Below are positions 40,355 through 50,390 of a stretch of 64,000 nt of DNA, piece after piece. Origin of the DNA: Herpetosiphon geysericola (GTDB taxonomy: Bacteria > Chloroflexota > Chloroflexia > Chloroflexales > Herpetosiphonaceae); NCBI RefSeq assembly GCF_001306135.1, contig NZ_LGKP01000008.1, forward strand, positions 209,301 through 273,300. Direction: 5' to 3'. How positions within the stretch are numbered: the first letter of the stretch is position 1; the number at the start of each line of letters is the position of its first letter. The notes below the pieces were generated by a model, which was given only the letters and a program-made list of their open reading frames with translations, was not told the DNA's origin and searched no databases. Made by a program: the position numbers and the translations under genes.

Positions 40355-43300
40355 CTATGTTCCTTGCTCTATGCTCTTGCTGCTCAGCTCGGCCACAATC
40401 TTCACGGTTTCTAGGCTGACGGTGATGATTTTGCCAATCAGGCGCACAATATACTCGGGATCGTCGTGGCGATTGGGATCGTTGCTAATGCCAGAGCGCG
40501 CATCGGTACTGACCCGATATTGATCAATCACCCAATCGAGGGCCGAGCGATTGCCCAACTTGTATTCGAAGGCTTGGGCCGGAATGCCAGCCAAGCTCAG
40601 AAAATTATTGTAGCGCAAACTCGTGCGATCTTTGCTGAGTTTCATGCTTTCAACCCGCCAATTCAGCGGCTCGTCGCGGTTTTCGAGCCATTGCAATGGG
40701 TATTCTGGCTGGCTTTCGTAGTTGATGTGTAGCTCGGCTAGCTCGCGGCCTGCCTTGGCAAAGGCCTGAAAATCGGCCAAGCCTACGATTGGAATTCGCG
40801 GCAGTTCGCGGCGCAAATTGGCAGCGTAGCGTTCGCGATATTGCGGCGCATGCAGCAGCCCATAAACATAATAAAAGATGTCCCATTTGCTGATGCTTTG
40901 CTCGCTAAGCTGCGTTCGAAAGTGCTCAAGCGCCCAATCGCTGATGTTTTCGCGCTGGTTGCTGCTATCTTCGTCGTAGACATAATATGGGAAACATTGG
41001 GTTTGCCGTCCGCCATAGTGCAAACAAGGAATTACATTTGTCATTTGGGCTGAAAATGGCATTTGCGCTTCATTTACAACGCAAATGACACGGTTTTCTA
41101 TCGTGCTAGTATTAGGAATAATATACTGAAAACGACCTCTACGATGGTTGAGATTGTCATCAAAGTAGGTATATTGTTTTGAAAATGGCCGATAAATAGC
41201 ATCCCTAATATGATTTTGATCAAAAATAATTGGCTTATTTTGTTGTAAATAGCTTTTAAGGCTACTACTCCACTTAATTAACTTCTCGTCATTTATTAAA
41301 AATGTATCAAGTTCAATATTTCTATTACTTCTGGTTAGCCAGCGTATTCGCTCACTATTGTAAGAATCAATAGTTTTTCGAATATTTTTTTCTAATTCAG
41401 AGCGATGAAAATTGTATGTCCAACTGTCACGAGCTGTTTCCAATCCTCTACTGTACATTGTAAAGATTGCAGAATTATTATTTCCTTGTTTTGAATCTTT
41501 GTTTCCCATTGGAAGAAACGTATCAAAGTCATCTTGAAGATCTGTTGTAAGCCATGTATGTCCTCGATTTGGTTTTATTTCTTGCCATTCAATCTTCGAG
41601 ATAGTTTCAGCTTGATTGAGCAAATCAAATTTCTCTTGTTTTTTCCACATTTCGCCAGTTCGGGCATACCAGATTGTGGCATTGCTGTTTTTACGGATAC
41701 CACGTTTTTTAATCAAAAACATGATGCTGACCCCAACCTGAATGCCAAACACATTGTGGGTTGTGCCTGAAAGTTTGGAATTTTTGCGCACATTACCGCC
41801 AAGATCTAGCACATAAATTGCATCAAAATCTTGAGCGAGATGCTTGCGCATGCCATCAAACGATAAATCATCAATAAAACTGCCATTGGTGACAAAGGCT
41901 ACAATGCCCTCATCGCCATTACGGGTAATTCGATCAGCCGCCCAACGGAAGGCTTTAACATAGGGATCGGATAAGGCATTTTTGTTGGTTGCTTGTGAAT
42001 CGCGGCTATAGGTCATTGCCACACGTTGGTCGATAATTTCATACTTGCGATTTTTATTATTATCATTCTCATTAACTTGGCGGGCGTTGTATGGCGGATT
42101 GCCGATGATTACAAAAATATCTTGTTGCTGCTGTTTAAGCACACGTTCGGTATTTTCGGCCACAAACATGCCTAGTTGCTGACCTGCGCCAACTTGGGCT
42201 AATTCAAAGGTATCGACCAAACAAATGCCATTGAATTCTGCATAACTCTTGGTCAATTCATAATACAAATGCTCAATATTCATCGAAGCGATGTAGTAGG
42301 GCAGCAACATCACCTCGTTGCAGTGCAATTCGTCGGCATATTTTTGGCGCAACTTCGTCAGCGGAATTTCGTGCATCACGCGCAGCAAAAAGTTACCAGT
42401 GCCCACAAACGGGTCGAGCACATGCACGCCGGGGTTGCCGAGCGAGGTATTGAACTCGCGGCGCAACAATTCCTCGACCGAGCGCACCATAAAATCGACA
42501 ATCGGCTGCGGCGTGTAGACAATGCCGTGGGTATCTGCAACCTTAATCGAAAAACCTTGGAAGAAATTCTCGTAAACCGTGTTCAAGAAATCTTGCTTAT
42601 GGCTAAAATTCTCAATCGTGGCAGCGGTCGTTTCGATTGCGCCATAAAAACGGTCGAGTTCACGCAGAAAATCGTTACGATTGAACGAACGCGAAGTTAA
42701 TGCCTGAATCACCGTTTCAATTTCGCGGGCAATCACATTGCGATTGACAAAATCGGGATTATTAAACACCTTGCGAAAAATACGTTCAGTCAGCAAGTGC
42801 TGAATCAACATCTCCTCGACCGCCGAGATCGAAATATTGGGATTGATCGCCTCGCGCACCAAGGCCATAAAGCGATCGAGGGCAGCGATGAAACGCTGAT
42901 TCTTCTCGTTGATTTCGCGTTCGATCAAGCGCAACACGCCTTGGGCCAATTCGGGCACGCGCTCGCGAAACTCGACCACTGCGTGATCCCATTGCAAATA
43001 TTGGGGTGGTTGATAATTGAAAAACAGCAGCAGCGCATCGATCAAGGCATCGGGCTGGCTAATATCCACATCGAGCACTTGGCGTTGATCTTGCCAGAGG
43101 ATAATCCGTTGGGGAGCCTGAAACAGAATATTATCGGCGGGATAGCCAGCGGCGAACTTTTTGCGCACCTCGGTGGCCAAATCGTCGCTACTATCTTTGG
43201 CTTCCCACACGCCGCGAATGAGGGTAAAACTATCGAGCAAGGCGCCGTCGGTGCGAATCGAGCTTTTTTTCAAGCGGATTGAATACTGTTCGACCAATGT

Positions 43301-43447
43301 CCAGCCCATCTGGCTAGCGCAAGCGCGGAGCAAGGCCGCAAAGGCTGGGGCAACTGCGCCCTCGTGTTGGGCACGGGCCTCGGCCAAACTGCGCAAACTG
43401 GCATAATATTCGCGCACCGCCTTATGATTCGGCTTAATCGACAGCAT
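40355..43447 (-). CDS. Single-chain restriction-modification enzyme (type IIG/ISP-like, N6-adenine)
   Basis: Encodes 1030 aa from the ATG at 43447 (GAGG upstream). An N-terminal PD-(D/E)xK nuclease is seen: Asp67/Asp72 in TDGALLDSF and Glu82-Ala-Lys84 in WEAKD. A helical connector follows, then the gamma-type N6-adenine methylase with motif I DPFVGTGNFL (345-354) and NPPY at 450-453. The last 400 residues are the target-recognition part. Cleavage, methylation and specificity are thus in one chain, with no separate partner. The final codons and stop (SIEQGT) are written in a dispersed repeat. Recognition site unknown. Confidence 0.9.
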   Translation of the reverse strand: MLSIKPNHKAVREYYASLRSLAEARAQHEGAVAPAFAALLRACASQMGWTLVEQYSIRLKKSSIRTDGALLDSFTLIRGVWEAKDSSDDLATEVRKKFAAGYPADNILFQAPQRIILWQDQRQVLDVDISQPDALIDALLLFFNYQPPQYLQWDHAVVEFRERVPELAQGVLRLIEREINEKNQRFIAALDRFMALVREAINPNISISAVEEMLIQHLLTERIFRKVFNNPDFVNRNVIAREIETVIQALTSRSFNRNDFLRELDRFYGAIETTAATIENFSHKQDFLNTVYENFFQGFSIKVADTHGIVYTPQPIVDFMVRSVEELLRREFNTSLGNPGVHVLDPFVGTGNFLLRVMHEIPLTKLRQKYADELHCNEVMLLPYYIASMNIEHLYYELTKSYAEFNGICLVDTFELAQVGAGQQLGMFVAENTERVLKQQQQDIFVIIGNPPYNARQVNENDNNKNRKYEIIDQRVAMTYSRDSQATNKNALSDPYVKAFRWAADRITRNGDEGIVAFVTNGSFIDDLSFDGMRKHLAQDFDAIYVLDLGGNVRKNSKLSGTTHNVFGIQVGVSIMFLIKKRGIRKNSNATIWYARTGEMWKKQEKFDLLNQAETISKIEWQEIKPNRGHTWLTTDLQDDFDTFLPMGNKDSKQGNNNSAIFTMYSRGLETARDSWTYNFHRSELEKNIRKTIDSYNSERIRWLTRSNRNIELDTFLINDEKLIKWSSSLKSYLQQNKPIIFDQNHIRDAIYRPFSKQYTYFDDNLNHRRGRFQYIIPNTSTIENRVICVVNEAQMPFSAQMTNVIPCLHYGGRQTQCFPYYVYDEDSSNQRENISDWALEHFRTQLSEQSISKWDIFYYVYGLLHAPQYRERYAANLRRELPRIPIVGLADFQAFAKAGRELAELHINYESQPEYPLQWLENRDEPLNWRVESMKLSKDRTSLRYNNFLSLAGIPAQAFEYKLGNRSALDWVIDQYRVSTDARSGISNDPNRHDDPEYIVRLIGKIITVSLETVKIVAELSSKSIEQGT
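41071..41640. other. AT-rich segment inside the R-M gene
   Basis: The DNA encoding roughly residues 603-792 is visibly richer in A and T than the rest of the gene (for example around 41200-41420). It corresponds to part of the specificity region and may have been exchanged by recombination. Confidence 0.6.
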
Positions 43448-43844
43448 TGGTTCTACCCTCACACACAGCGGGAAAAGTAGCACTATTGTACGCGAGAAGC
43501 ATGGAGAAGGCAAAAAGAACAGAGAGCATAGAACATAGAGCATAGTCAGAAGTCAAAAGTCAAAAGTCAGAAGGCAAAAATCAAAGAATATATATTTAAC
43601 GCAGCGGCGCAGAGAAACGAAGGATGAGGGATAAGGGATGAAAATCAAAAGGCAAAAAGCTATTTTAACCACGAAAAGCACGAAGGGATGAAGCTATAGG
43701 CTAGCGGAAAATAATCAAAACAATCTGGGCAATCTGTGGCGAAAAAACGTGCTTCGCGTGCTTCGCGTCGCTTCGTGGATCAATTGCTGGATCATTAAGC
43801 GCAACTTGCTGCTAAAATGGCAGCGGATTAACTTCGAGGTCAGT
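43448..43844. repeat. Intergenic block of several repeat families
   Basis: No gene. It holds AGAGCATAGAACATAGAGCA (inverted relative of 45573-45598), a run of AAGTCAA/AAGTCAG heptamers (43551-43586), GAAGGATGAGGGATAAGGGA (43618-43637), GCCACGAAAAGC-type text and GTGCTTCGCGTGCTTCGCGT (43750-43769). All recur elsewhere in the window. Confidence 0.75.
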
Positions 43845-44207
43845 ATGACAATTTTAGCGCCGCGAGTGCGTTCGATTCGCACAATTTATAGTGTTTTGAC
43901 GTTGGTCGTGCTTGGCTTGCTCATTTGGGGCATCTGGCATTTGGTTGTCAATGATGCGCCGACGGTGCAAGGGCGTTGGCAAATGACGAGCCAAGTAGTG
44001 GAGTTTCAGGCCGATGGGATGGTGACTGGTTTAGCGAGCGAGCCGTTGGGCTACGAGGTGTTGAGCACTACCGAATTGCGCTTAACCAGCGCTGATGGCA
44101 GCCAACAAACTGTGACCTATGCCTTGAGTGCCGAGCAGCTAAGCTTGGTTATGCTCAACCAGCAAGGCCAAATGCAAACCCAGCTGCTCCAACGCATTGA
44201 GCAATAA
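43845..44207 (+). CDS. Small membrane-anchored protein, unknown
   Basis: Encodes 120 aa from the ATG at 43845 (GAGG upstream). One helix at residues 14-35 (VLTLVVLGLLIWGIWHLVV) anchors an outer beta-rich domain of 85 residues (VQGRWQMTSQVVEFQADGMVTGLASEPLGYEVLSTTELRLTSADG) that resembles lipocalin-like domains annotated as DUF4488/5640. It precedes the aldo/keto reductase by 34 bases and may be cotranscribed. No known function. Confidence 0.7.
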   Translation: MTILAPRVRSIRTIYSVLTLVVLGLLIWGIWHLVVNDAPTVQGRWQMTSQVVEFQADGMVTGLASEPLGYEVLSTTELRLTSADGSQQTVTYALSAEQLSLVMLNQQGQMQTQLLQRIEQ

Positions 44208-44241
44208 TTACAGGCTACACCAAGCAATCTGAGGAGTTTTT

Positions 44242-45228
44242 ATGGATTATCGAGAACTTGGCCGAACTGGCTGGAAGATTTCATCGATCGGCTTTGGGGC
44301 GTGGGCGATTGGCGGCGATGCGTGGGGCAAAACCGACGATGCCACCTCGCTGGCAACGATTCATGCGGCGATTGATGCTGGGGTGAATTTTATCGACACC
44401 GCCGATGTGTATGGCGATGGCCACTCTGAGCGCTTGATTGCCCAAGTGCTGCGCGAACGCCCAGGCGAGATTATTGTGGCAACTAAGGCTGGGCGCCGTT
44501 TGAACCCACATACGGCAGCTGGCTACAATCGCGCAAACCTAACCGCCTTTGTTGAACGCAGTTTGCAGAATCTCAATACAGAAGCGCTGGATTTGTTGCA
44601 ACTCCACTGCCCGCCAAGCGAAGTCTATGCCATGCCCGAAGTTTTTGAAGTGCTCGATAATTTGGTGCGGGCTGGCAAAGTGCGCTACTACGGCGTAAGC
44701 GTCGAGCGGGTTGACGAAGCGCTGGCGGCAATTGAATTTCCCAATGTGCAAAGCGTGCAGATTATTTTCAATCTGTTTCGCCACAAACCGATTGAGCAAT
44801 TTTTTGCTGCGGCGCAAGCCAAGCGAGTTGGCATTTTGGCGCGGGTGCCATTGGCGAGTGGCTTATTATCGGGCAAAATTACCGCAGCTACCAATTTTGA
44901 GGCTAGCGATCATCGCAATTACAATCGCCATGGCGAAGCCTTCGATCAAGGCGAAACCTTTGCGGGCGTTGATTATGCGACAGGCTTGCAAGCGGTCGAG
45001 GAATTACGCGCTTTAGTGCCAATCGATGCCAGCATGGCCCAATTTGCCTTACGCTGGATTCTGATGTTCGATGCGGTGACAACGGCTATTCCTGGGGCCA
45101 AAATGCCAGAGCAAATGCGCGCCAATGCTGATGCCGCCGCGCTTGCGCCGCTTGATGCAGCGACGATGGCCGAGGCCCAAACAATTTACGAACGCCTAAT
45201 TCGCCCGTTGGTGCATGCGCGTTGGTAG
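44242..45228 (+). CDS. Aldo/keto reductase
   Basis: Encodes 328 aa, a (beta/alpha)8 barrel. The catalytic tetrad is in view: Asp in NFIDTADVYGDGHSE with Tyr55-like Tyr, Lys in IIVATKAG, and His in LLQLHCPP. The NADPH-binding end is AIPGAKMPEQMRANADAA. It reduces carbonyl compounds using NADPH in the cytoplasm; the YghZ/YdjG-like subgroup acts on small aldehydes such as methylglyoxal. The GGAG site is 11 bases before the ATG. A repeat-derived terminator follows. It lies upstream of the siderophore locus but has its own signals. Confidence 0.93.
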   Translation: MDYRELGRTGWKISSIGFGAWAIGGDAWGKTDDATSLATIHAAIDAGVNFIDTADVYGDGHSERLIAQVLRERPGEIIVATKAGRRLNPHTAAGYNRANLTAFVERSLQNLNTEALDLLQLHCPPSEVYAMPEVFEVLDNLVRAGKVRYYGVSVERVDEALAAIEFPNVQSVQIIFNLFRHKPIEQFFAAAQAKRVGILARVPLASGLLSGKITAATNFEASDHRNYNRHGEAFDQGETFAGVDYATGLQAVEELRALVPIDASMAQFALRWILMFDAVTTAIPGAKMPEQMRANADAAALAPLDAATMAEAQTIYERLIRPLVHARW

Positions 45229-45266
45229 ATGATGGGGGTTGGGGGTTGGAGGTTGGGGATCGAGAT

Positions 45267-45306
45267 GCTTCGTGGGTCTAGGTGATCCACGAAGCCTATT
45301 TTTTTG
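45267..45306 (+). terminator. Terminator built from the CTTCGTGG repeat
   Basis: GCTTCGTGG (45267-45275) pairs with CCACGAAGC (45287-45295), followed by CTATTTTTTT. The arms are the same phrase as the dispersed CTTCG repeats. Confidence 0.8.
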
Positions 45307-45321
45307 CCCCGAATTGCACGG

Positions 45322-45482
45322 TTTCGCCACAGATTGGCACAGATGTTTGGGATTCTGTTCGTGCTATTCCAACGCCAAGCGCCTGAAACCGCGAAGGACA
45401 CAAAGTGCTCGAAGCACGTTTTTTCGCCACAGATTGGCACAGATGTTTGGGATTCTGTTCGTGCTATTCCACGCCAAGCGCC
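45322..45482. repeat. 49-bp direct repeat pair
   Basis: Bases 45322-45370 recur identically at 45422-45470 (offset exactly 100), and both copies continue into ACGCCAAGCGCC after a one-base difference. They contain CGCCACAGATTGGCACAGAT. The stretch up to 45640 continues with C-rich text and TATGCTCTATGTTCTATGCTC at 45573-45593. Confidence 0.9.
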
Positions 45483-45648
45483 AAAAGCCCCGAGCCTGAT
45501 CACTGGCCTCTGACCGCTGATCACTGACCCCTTTCGCCAAGGGCTGATCCCTAACCCCTGACCCCTAACGTTATGCTCTATGTTCTATGCTCTATGCTCT
45601 TCATCCCCAGCCCCCAACAACCGACCCCCAAATTCTATTAATCTACGT

Positions 45649-45677
45649 TTGACAAATAGCGGCCTGTTGCGTATACT
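45649..45677 (+). promoter_or_regulatory. Consensus promoter of the siderophore operon
   Basis: TTGACA (45649-45654), 17 bases, TATACT (45672-45677). Start of transcription would be near 45684, leaving a leader of about 165 bases. Confidence 0.85.
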
Positions 45678-45709
45678 GCGCCTTGAATAAAAACAGTTAT
45701 ATCCGACTA

Positions 45710-45730
45710 AATTGTGTTAATGACATAATT
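45710..45730. promoter_or_regulatory. Candidate operator: 21-bp palindrome in the siderophore leader
   Basis: AATTGTGTTAATGACATAAT plus T is an imperfect palindrome (eight of ten pairs match around the central A). It is centred about 36 bases after the predicted transcription start. It is compatible in size and AT-rich halves with Fur-superfamily sites but is not a textbook Fur box. Confidence 0.45.
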
Positions 45731-45851
45731 CAAATGCTGGTGATAGATTAATTGCGGTTTTTGCCCAATCAATGGGTTAAAATGTGCGACTGTCATCGTC
45801 AGTTATTGCCATTCAAACTGCGGGCAAAGCCTGATCGGTTAGGGAGCGTGT

Positions 45852-46646
45852 GTGCATTTTTCAGAATACCCCGAACTGAAAAACCAAGTGGCACTAGTAA
45901 CTGGCGCTGCGCAAGGCATTGGGGCGGCAGTTGCCGAGGAGTTATGTCGCCAAGGCGCGCATGTGGTTGCTTTAGATGTGCAAGCGGCTGGCTTGCAAGC
46001 ATTGAAACAACGCTTGGAGCTTGGCGCAGGTCAGCTTACGCCGCGCGTGATCGATGTACGCGATGCCCAAGCAGTTGCAGCTTTGGTCGATGCTATCGAA
46101 GAGCAGACGGGGCCGATTGGCTTGCTGGTGAATGTTGCTGGTATTTTGCGCATGGCTCCGGTGGTTGAATTAAGCGACGACGATTGGAGAACCAGCCTTG
46201 ATGTGAATGCAACTGGGGTGTTCAACCTGACGCGGGCGGTTGCCCAACGTATGGTTCCGCGCCGCGCTGGCAGCATCGTGACGGTTGGCTCGAACGCCGC
46301 TGGCGTGCCACGGATGCAGATGGCGGCCTATGCTGCCTCGAAAGCTGCCGCGACCGCCTTCACTATGTGCTTGGGCCTTGAAGTAGCCCAACATAACATT
46401 CGCTGTAATGTCGTTTCACCTGGCTCGACCGACACCGCCATGCAACGCATGTTGTGGCACGACGAAACTGGCCCGCAACGAGTGATTGCTGGCTCATTAG
46501 AAACATTTCGCTTGGGGATTCCGCTTGGGCGGATTGCCGAGCCTGCCGATATTGCCAACGCTGTTGTTTTTTTACTCTCCGAGCGTGCCCGCCACATCAC
46601 GATGCACGATTTGCGCATTGATGGCGGCGCAACGCTTGATGCTTAG
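45852..46646 (+). CDS. entA: 2,3-dihydro-2,3-dihydroxybenzoate dehydrogenase
   Basis: Encodes 264 aa from a GTG at 45852 with AGGGAG upstream. It is a short-chain dehydrogenase: NAD-binding [12 protein letters not shown], catalytic Ser in TVGSNAAG and YAASK. The Met-rich lid VPRMQMAAY and [12 protein letters not shown] are shared with EntA/DhbA rather than with general SDRs. It oxidises 2,3-dihydro-DHB to 2,3-dihydroxybenzoate with NAD. First gene of the operon; entC, entE and entB follow, which fixes the specificity. Confidence 0.94.
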   Translation: MHFSEYPELKNQVALVTGAAQGIGAAVAEELCRQGAHVVALDVQAAGLQALKQRLELGAGQLTPRVIDVRDAQAVAALVDAIEEQTGPIGLLVNVAGILRMAPVVELSDDDWRTSLDVNATGVFNLTRAVAQRMVPRRAGSIVTVGSNAAGVPRMQMAAYAASKAAATAFTMCLGLEVAQHNIRCNVVSPGSTDTAMQRMLWHDETGPQRVIAGSLETFRLGIPLGRIAEPADIANAVVFLLSERARHITMHDLRIDGGATLDA

Positions 46647-46665
46647 ATACAAGGATCTTTTGCTC

Positions 46666-47523
46666 ATGAGCACTGCAAACGCATCGACCAAGCCCGCGCC
46701 GTATCGCCTTGCTGCTCGCAGCGATGCCACTCAAACCACAATTGTCGATCTTGGCTCGGTCAAGATTGGCGGCGGTCAGCCAGTCGTGATGGCTGGCCCA
46801 TGCTCGGTCGAATCGGAGAGCCAATTGTTAAACACGGCCTATGCTGTGGCTGAAGCTGGCGCGCATCTGCTGCGTGGCGGCGCATTCAAACCTCGCACCT
46901 CACCATATGCCTTCCGTGGCTTGGGCGAAGCGGGCTTGAAAATATTGGCCAAGGCGCGCGCCGAAACAGGCTTGCCAATTATCACCGAAGCGCTCAACAC
47001 CGCCGATGTGGAATTGGTGGCTGAATACACCGATGTGATTCAAATTGGCGCCCGCAATATGCAAAATTTTGCTTTGCTCGAAGCCGCAGGCCGCACAGGC
47101 CGCCCAGTTATGGTCAAACGTGGCCCTGCTGGCACGATTGAAGAATGGTTGCTGGCTGCCGAATATGTGCTAGCAACGGGCAATCCCAACGTGATTTTGT
47201 GCGAGCGTGGCATACGGACGTTTGAAAATGCTACCCGCAACACGCTTGATTTGAACGCCGTGGCGATGGCCAAACATCGCAGCCACCTGCCTGTGATCGT
47301 TGACCCAAGCCATGGCACTGGCAAATGGTACTTGGTTGCACCCTTGGCCTTGGCTGGCTTGGCAGTTGGTGGCGATGGCTTGATGATCGAAGTCCACCAT
47401 GATCCTGATCACGCTAGCTCCGATGGCCCGCAATCGTTGAACCACGAACACTTTGCTGATTTGATGCAAAAAATCAAGCTTCAAGCTGGTCAGCCAGTGG
47501 CGCGCGAAGTGGGTCTGAACTAA
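46666..47523 (+). CDS. aroF: DAHP synthase (3-deoxy-7-phosphoheptulonate synthase), type I beta
   Basis: Encodes 285 aa from the ATG at 46666. The family patterns [60 protein letters not shown] and [15 protein letters not shown] (metal and substrate sites) are all present. It condenses PEP with erythrose 4-phosphate, the first step toward chorismate. No ACT regulatory domain is attached, so it may be free of feedback control. Its place between entA and entC shows that it feeds chorismate into 2,3-dihydroxybenzoate; myxochelin loci of myxobacteria likewise carry a DAHP synthase. Confidence 0.95.
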   Translation: MSTANASTKPAPYRLAARSDATQTTIVDLGSVKIGGGQPVVMAGPCSVESESQLLNTAYAVAEAGAHLLRGGAFKPRTSPYAFRGLGEAGLKILAKARAETGLPIITEALNTADVELVAEYTDVIQIGARNMQNFALLEAAGRTGRPVMVKRGPAGTIEEWLLAAEYVLATGNPNVILCERGIRTFENATRNTLDLNAVAMAKHRSHLPVIVDPSHGTGKWYLVAPLALAGLAVGGDGLMIEVHHDPDHASSDGPQSLNHEHFADLMQKIKLQAGQPVAREVGLN

Positions 47524-47560
47524 GCCGAGGCTATGTAGCACGCAATTAAGGATGACGATC

Positions 47561-48748
47561 ATGAGCAGTTTTGAACAAGAACGGCTACGCGAATCGGCGT
47601 GGCAATTGCTAGACACTTATCAAGCAGAATCGGCCTTTTTCTTTGCCTCGCCCAACCATACCTTGTTGGCGCAATTAAGCTATGTCGATTTGATTAGCCA
47701 AACCGCTTTGCCTGAGCTTGAGCAACGAGTGCACGAGGCGTTGCAACGAGCTGAACGTAGCGGCGAAGTTAATCCGGTTGTGGTTGGCGCGTTGCCTTTT
47801 GCTCCCGATGCTGCTGCCTACTTGGCGTTGCCTTCGCGGGTGGCTTGGGCTGGCCCGTTGCATGCCGAAGCGCAGCCCTATTGGCACAACCAACGCTTGC
47901 CGCATTGCACAATCGAACCAATGCCAGCGCCTGAGCACTACAAACGTGGTGTTGCCCAAGCCTTGGCCAAAATGCAGGCTGGCGATTTGCAAAAAGTTGT
48001 GCTCTCACGCTCATTACAATTGACCGCCGATGCACCGCTTGATGTGAATTTGATTTTGGCAAGCTTGGCGCGCAACAACAAAACTGGCTATACCTTTGCG
48101 GTGCCGTTGCCAACCCGCCGCGCTTTGGTTGGGGCTAGCCCTGAGTTGTTGCTGGCGCGCAATGGCAATCAAGTGATCGCCAATCCCTTGGCTGGCTCGA
48201 TTCCGCGTAGCAGCGACCCTGAGGAAGATGCGCGGCGGGCGGCAGGCTTGTTGGTATCGGCCAAGGATTTACACGAACATAAGGTTGTGGTTGATGCTGT
48301 GGCAGCGGCGTTAGAGCTATTTTGCAGCAACCTCGAAGTGCCAGCACCAACCGTTATTTCTACGGCGACGATGTGGCATCTCTCAACAACCTTGGTTGGC
48401 GAATTAAAGCCTGATGCACCTTCGTCTTTAGGTCTGGCATTGGCGTTGCACCCAACTCCAGCAGTGTGTGGCACGCCTACCGAGGCCGCCCGCGCTGCCA
48501 TCCGCGAAATCGAACCGTTTGATCGCGGCTTTTTCACGGGCATGGTTGGTTGGTGCAACGCCCAAGGTGATGGCGAATGGATTGTAACGATTCGCTGTGC
48601 CGAAGTTGTTGATCAATCGTTGCGTTTATTTGCTGGCGCTGGCGTGGTGCTTGGCTCAACGCCTGAAGCCGAGTTGGCCGAAACTGGGGCGAAATTCCGC
48701 ACGATGTTGTTGGCGATGGGCCTTGATAGCGAAGGCGAGGTGGCCTAA
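47561..48748 (+). CDS. entC: Isochorismate synthase
   Basis: Encodes 395 aa from the ATG at 47561; an ATG nine bases earlier overlaps the Shine-Dalgarno sequence. The chorismate-binding core has [12 protein letters not shown] (catalytic Lys), [57 protein letters not shown] and IRCAEV. The EntC/DhbC subgroup converts chorismate to isochorismate with Mg. The TAA stop shares its last base with the entE ATG, so the two are translationally coupled. Confidence 0.95.
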   Translation: MSSFEQERLRESAWQLLDTYQAESAFFFASPNHTLLAQLSYVDLISQTALPELEQRVHEALQRAERSGEVNPVVVGALPFAPDAAAYLALPSRVAWAGPLHAEAQPYWHNQRLPHCTIEPMPAPEHYKRGVAQALAKMQAGDLQKVVLSRSLQLTADAPLDVNLILASLARNNKTGYTFAVPLPTRRALVGASPELLLARNGNQVIANPLAGSIPRSSDPEEDARRAAGLLVSAKDLHEHKVVVDAVAAALELFCSNLEVPAPTVISTATMWHLSTTLVGELKPDAPSSLGLALALHPTPAVCGTPTEAARAAIREIEPFDRGFFTGMVGWCNAQGDGEWIVTIRCAEVVDQSLRLFAGAGVVLGSTPEAELAETGAKFRTMLLAMGLDSEGEVA

Positions 48749-50376
48749 TGGCTGAGCAAACGCTTGGCCTTGCTGGCACGACCGCTTGGCCTGCCGAATT
48801 TGCCGAACGCTATCGCAAGGCTGGCTATTGGGTTGGCCAGACCTTTGGCGAGGCGCTACGCGAGTGGGCGCAACGCTCTGGCGAGGCAACTGCGGTGGTG
48901 TGTGGCGAACGCCGTTGGAGCTATCGCGAGCTTGATCAACGGGTTGATCGCTTGGCGGCGGGCTTGCAACAGCTTGGCATCCAACCAAAACAGCGCGTCG
49001 TTGTGCAATTGCCCAACTGCGCCGAATGGTTTGTGGTTTGTTTTGCGCTCTTTCGAGTTGGCGCAATTCCATTAATGGCACTGCCCGCCCATCGCTTGGC
49101 CGAAATTGGCTATTTTTGCCAGCACAGCGAAGCAGTGGCCTATGTGATTGCCGATAAAGTTGGTAGTTTCGATTATCGCAATTTGGCAGCTGAGGTCAAA
49201 GCGGTTGCGCCAACGTTGGAACATGTTTTGGTGGTTGGCGAATCTGGGCAATTTACTGCTTTGGCTGATGTTGATGCAGCGCCAAGCCAATTTCCCGTGC
49301 TTGATCCCGCCGAGGTGGCGTTGTTTCAGCTTTCTGGCGGCAGCACTGGCGTGCCCAAATTGATTGCTCGCACCCACGACGATTATTTGTATTCGGTGCG
49401 GGCCAGCGCTGAAATCTGCGAGTTGGATGCCAGCAGCGTCTATTTGTGCGTGCTACCGATGGCTCATAACTTTCCAATGAGTTCGCCTGGTACTTTGGGA
49501 ACGTTGGCGGCGGGCGGCACGGTGGTGCTTGCGCCACAACCAAGCCCTGATGTTGCTTTTCCCTTGATTGCCCGCGAAGGCGTGACAATTACTGGCATGG
49601 TGCCGCCGCTGGCATTGCTGTGGCTCGATGCTGCGGCGAAGCGCAAGGCCGAATTAGCCAGCCTCAAGCAGATTTTGGTTGGTGGTGCGCCATTTGGTGC
49701 TGATACCGCCCGCCGTGTGCAGCCTGAGCTTGGTTGCCAATTGCAACAAGTCTATGGTATGGCCGAGGGCTTGGTCAATTACACGCGACTTAATGATCCG
49801 GCTGAGTTGATTTGCCACACCCAAGGGCGGCCAATTTCGCCGTTGGATGAAGTGCGAATTGTTGATGATGAAGATAATGATGTGCCGCTTGGTGAGCTTG
49901 GCCACCTGATTACCCGTGGCCCCTACACGATTCGCGGCTACTATCAAGCAGCTGAACATAATCAACGGGCTTTTACCAGCGACGGTTTTTATCGGACTGG
50001 CGATTTGGCTCGGCTGAATGCTGCTGGCTATGTTTCAGTCGAGGGCCGTGCCAAAGATCAAATCAATCGTGGTGGCGAAAAAGTCGCTGCCGAAGAAATC
50101 GAGCAACATTTGCTCAATCACCCAGCGATTCACGATGTGGCACTCGTTGGCTTGCCCGACCGATTTTTGGGCGAGCGCACGTGTGCTGTGATCGTCAGCA
50201 ACGGCGTGAATATCAACCGCCGCGAGGTGGTGCAATTTTTGCGCAGCCGTGGGCTTGCCGAATACAAATTGCCAGATCTGGTCGAAATCGTGGCGAGTTT
50301 GCCCAAAACTGGGGTTGGCAAGATCAACAAACGGCTGTTACGTGAGCAATTAAGCGCTGGTAGTGTGCCAGCCTAG
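48748..50376 (+). CDS. entE: 2,3-dihydroxybenzoate-AMP ligase
   Basis: Encodes 542 aa. The adenylate-forming core has [19 protein letters not shown] and [20 protein letters not shown], with the final Lys in [13 protein letters not shown]. The pocket residue normally Asp in amino-acid adenylation domains is Asn in [13 protein letters not shown], a mark of aryl-acid activating enzymes such as DhbE and EntE. It activates 2,3-dihydroxybenzoate with ATP and loads the aryl carrier domain of EntB. Confidence 0.96.
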   Translation: MAEQTLGLAGTTAWPAEFAERYRKAGYWVGQTFGEALREWAQRSGEATAVVCGERRWSYRELDQRVDRLAAGLQQLGIQPKQRVVVQLPNCAEWFVVCFALFRVGAIPLMALPAHRLAEIGYFCQHSEAVAYVIADKVGSFDYRNLAAEVKAVAPTLEHVLVVGESGQFTALADVDAAPSQFPVLDPAEVALFQLSGGSTGVPKLIARTHDDYLYSVRASAEICELDASSVYLCVLPMAHNFPMSSPGTLGTLAAGGTVVLAPQPSPDVAFPLIAREGVTITGMVPPLALLWLDAAAKRKAELASLKQILVGGAPFGADTARRVQPELGCQLQQVYGMAEGLVNYTRLNDPAELICHTQGRPISPLDEVRIVDDEDNDVPLGELGHLITRGPYTIRGYYQAAEHNQRAFTSDGFYRTGDLARLNAAGYVSVEGRAKDQINRGGEKVAAEEIEQHLLNHPAIHDVALVGLPDRFLGERTCAVIVSNGVNINRREVVQFLRSRGLAEYKLPDLVEIVASLPKTGVGKINKRLLREQLSAGSVPA

Positions 50377-50390
50377 AAGGATACAGAGCC

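Noticed and set aside
40355..43447. Defence island around the R-M gene
   Set aside because: Neighbours are an rRNA methyltransferase, a small membrane protein and an aldo/keto reductase; no other defence genes are seen.
45852..46168. Arg/Cys-rich ORF overlapping the start of entA
   Set aside because: It is a shadow of entA in another frame; no RBS and no family.
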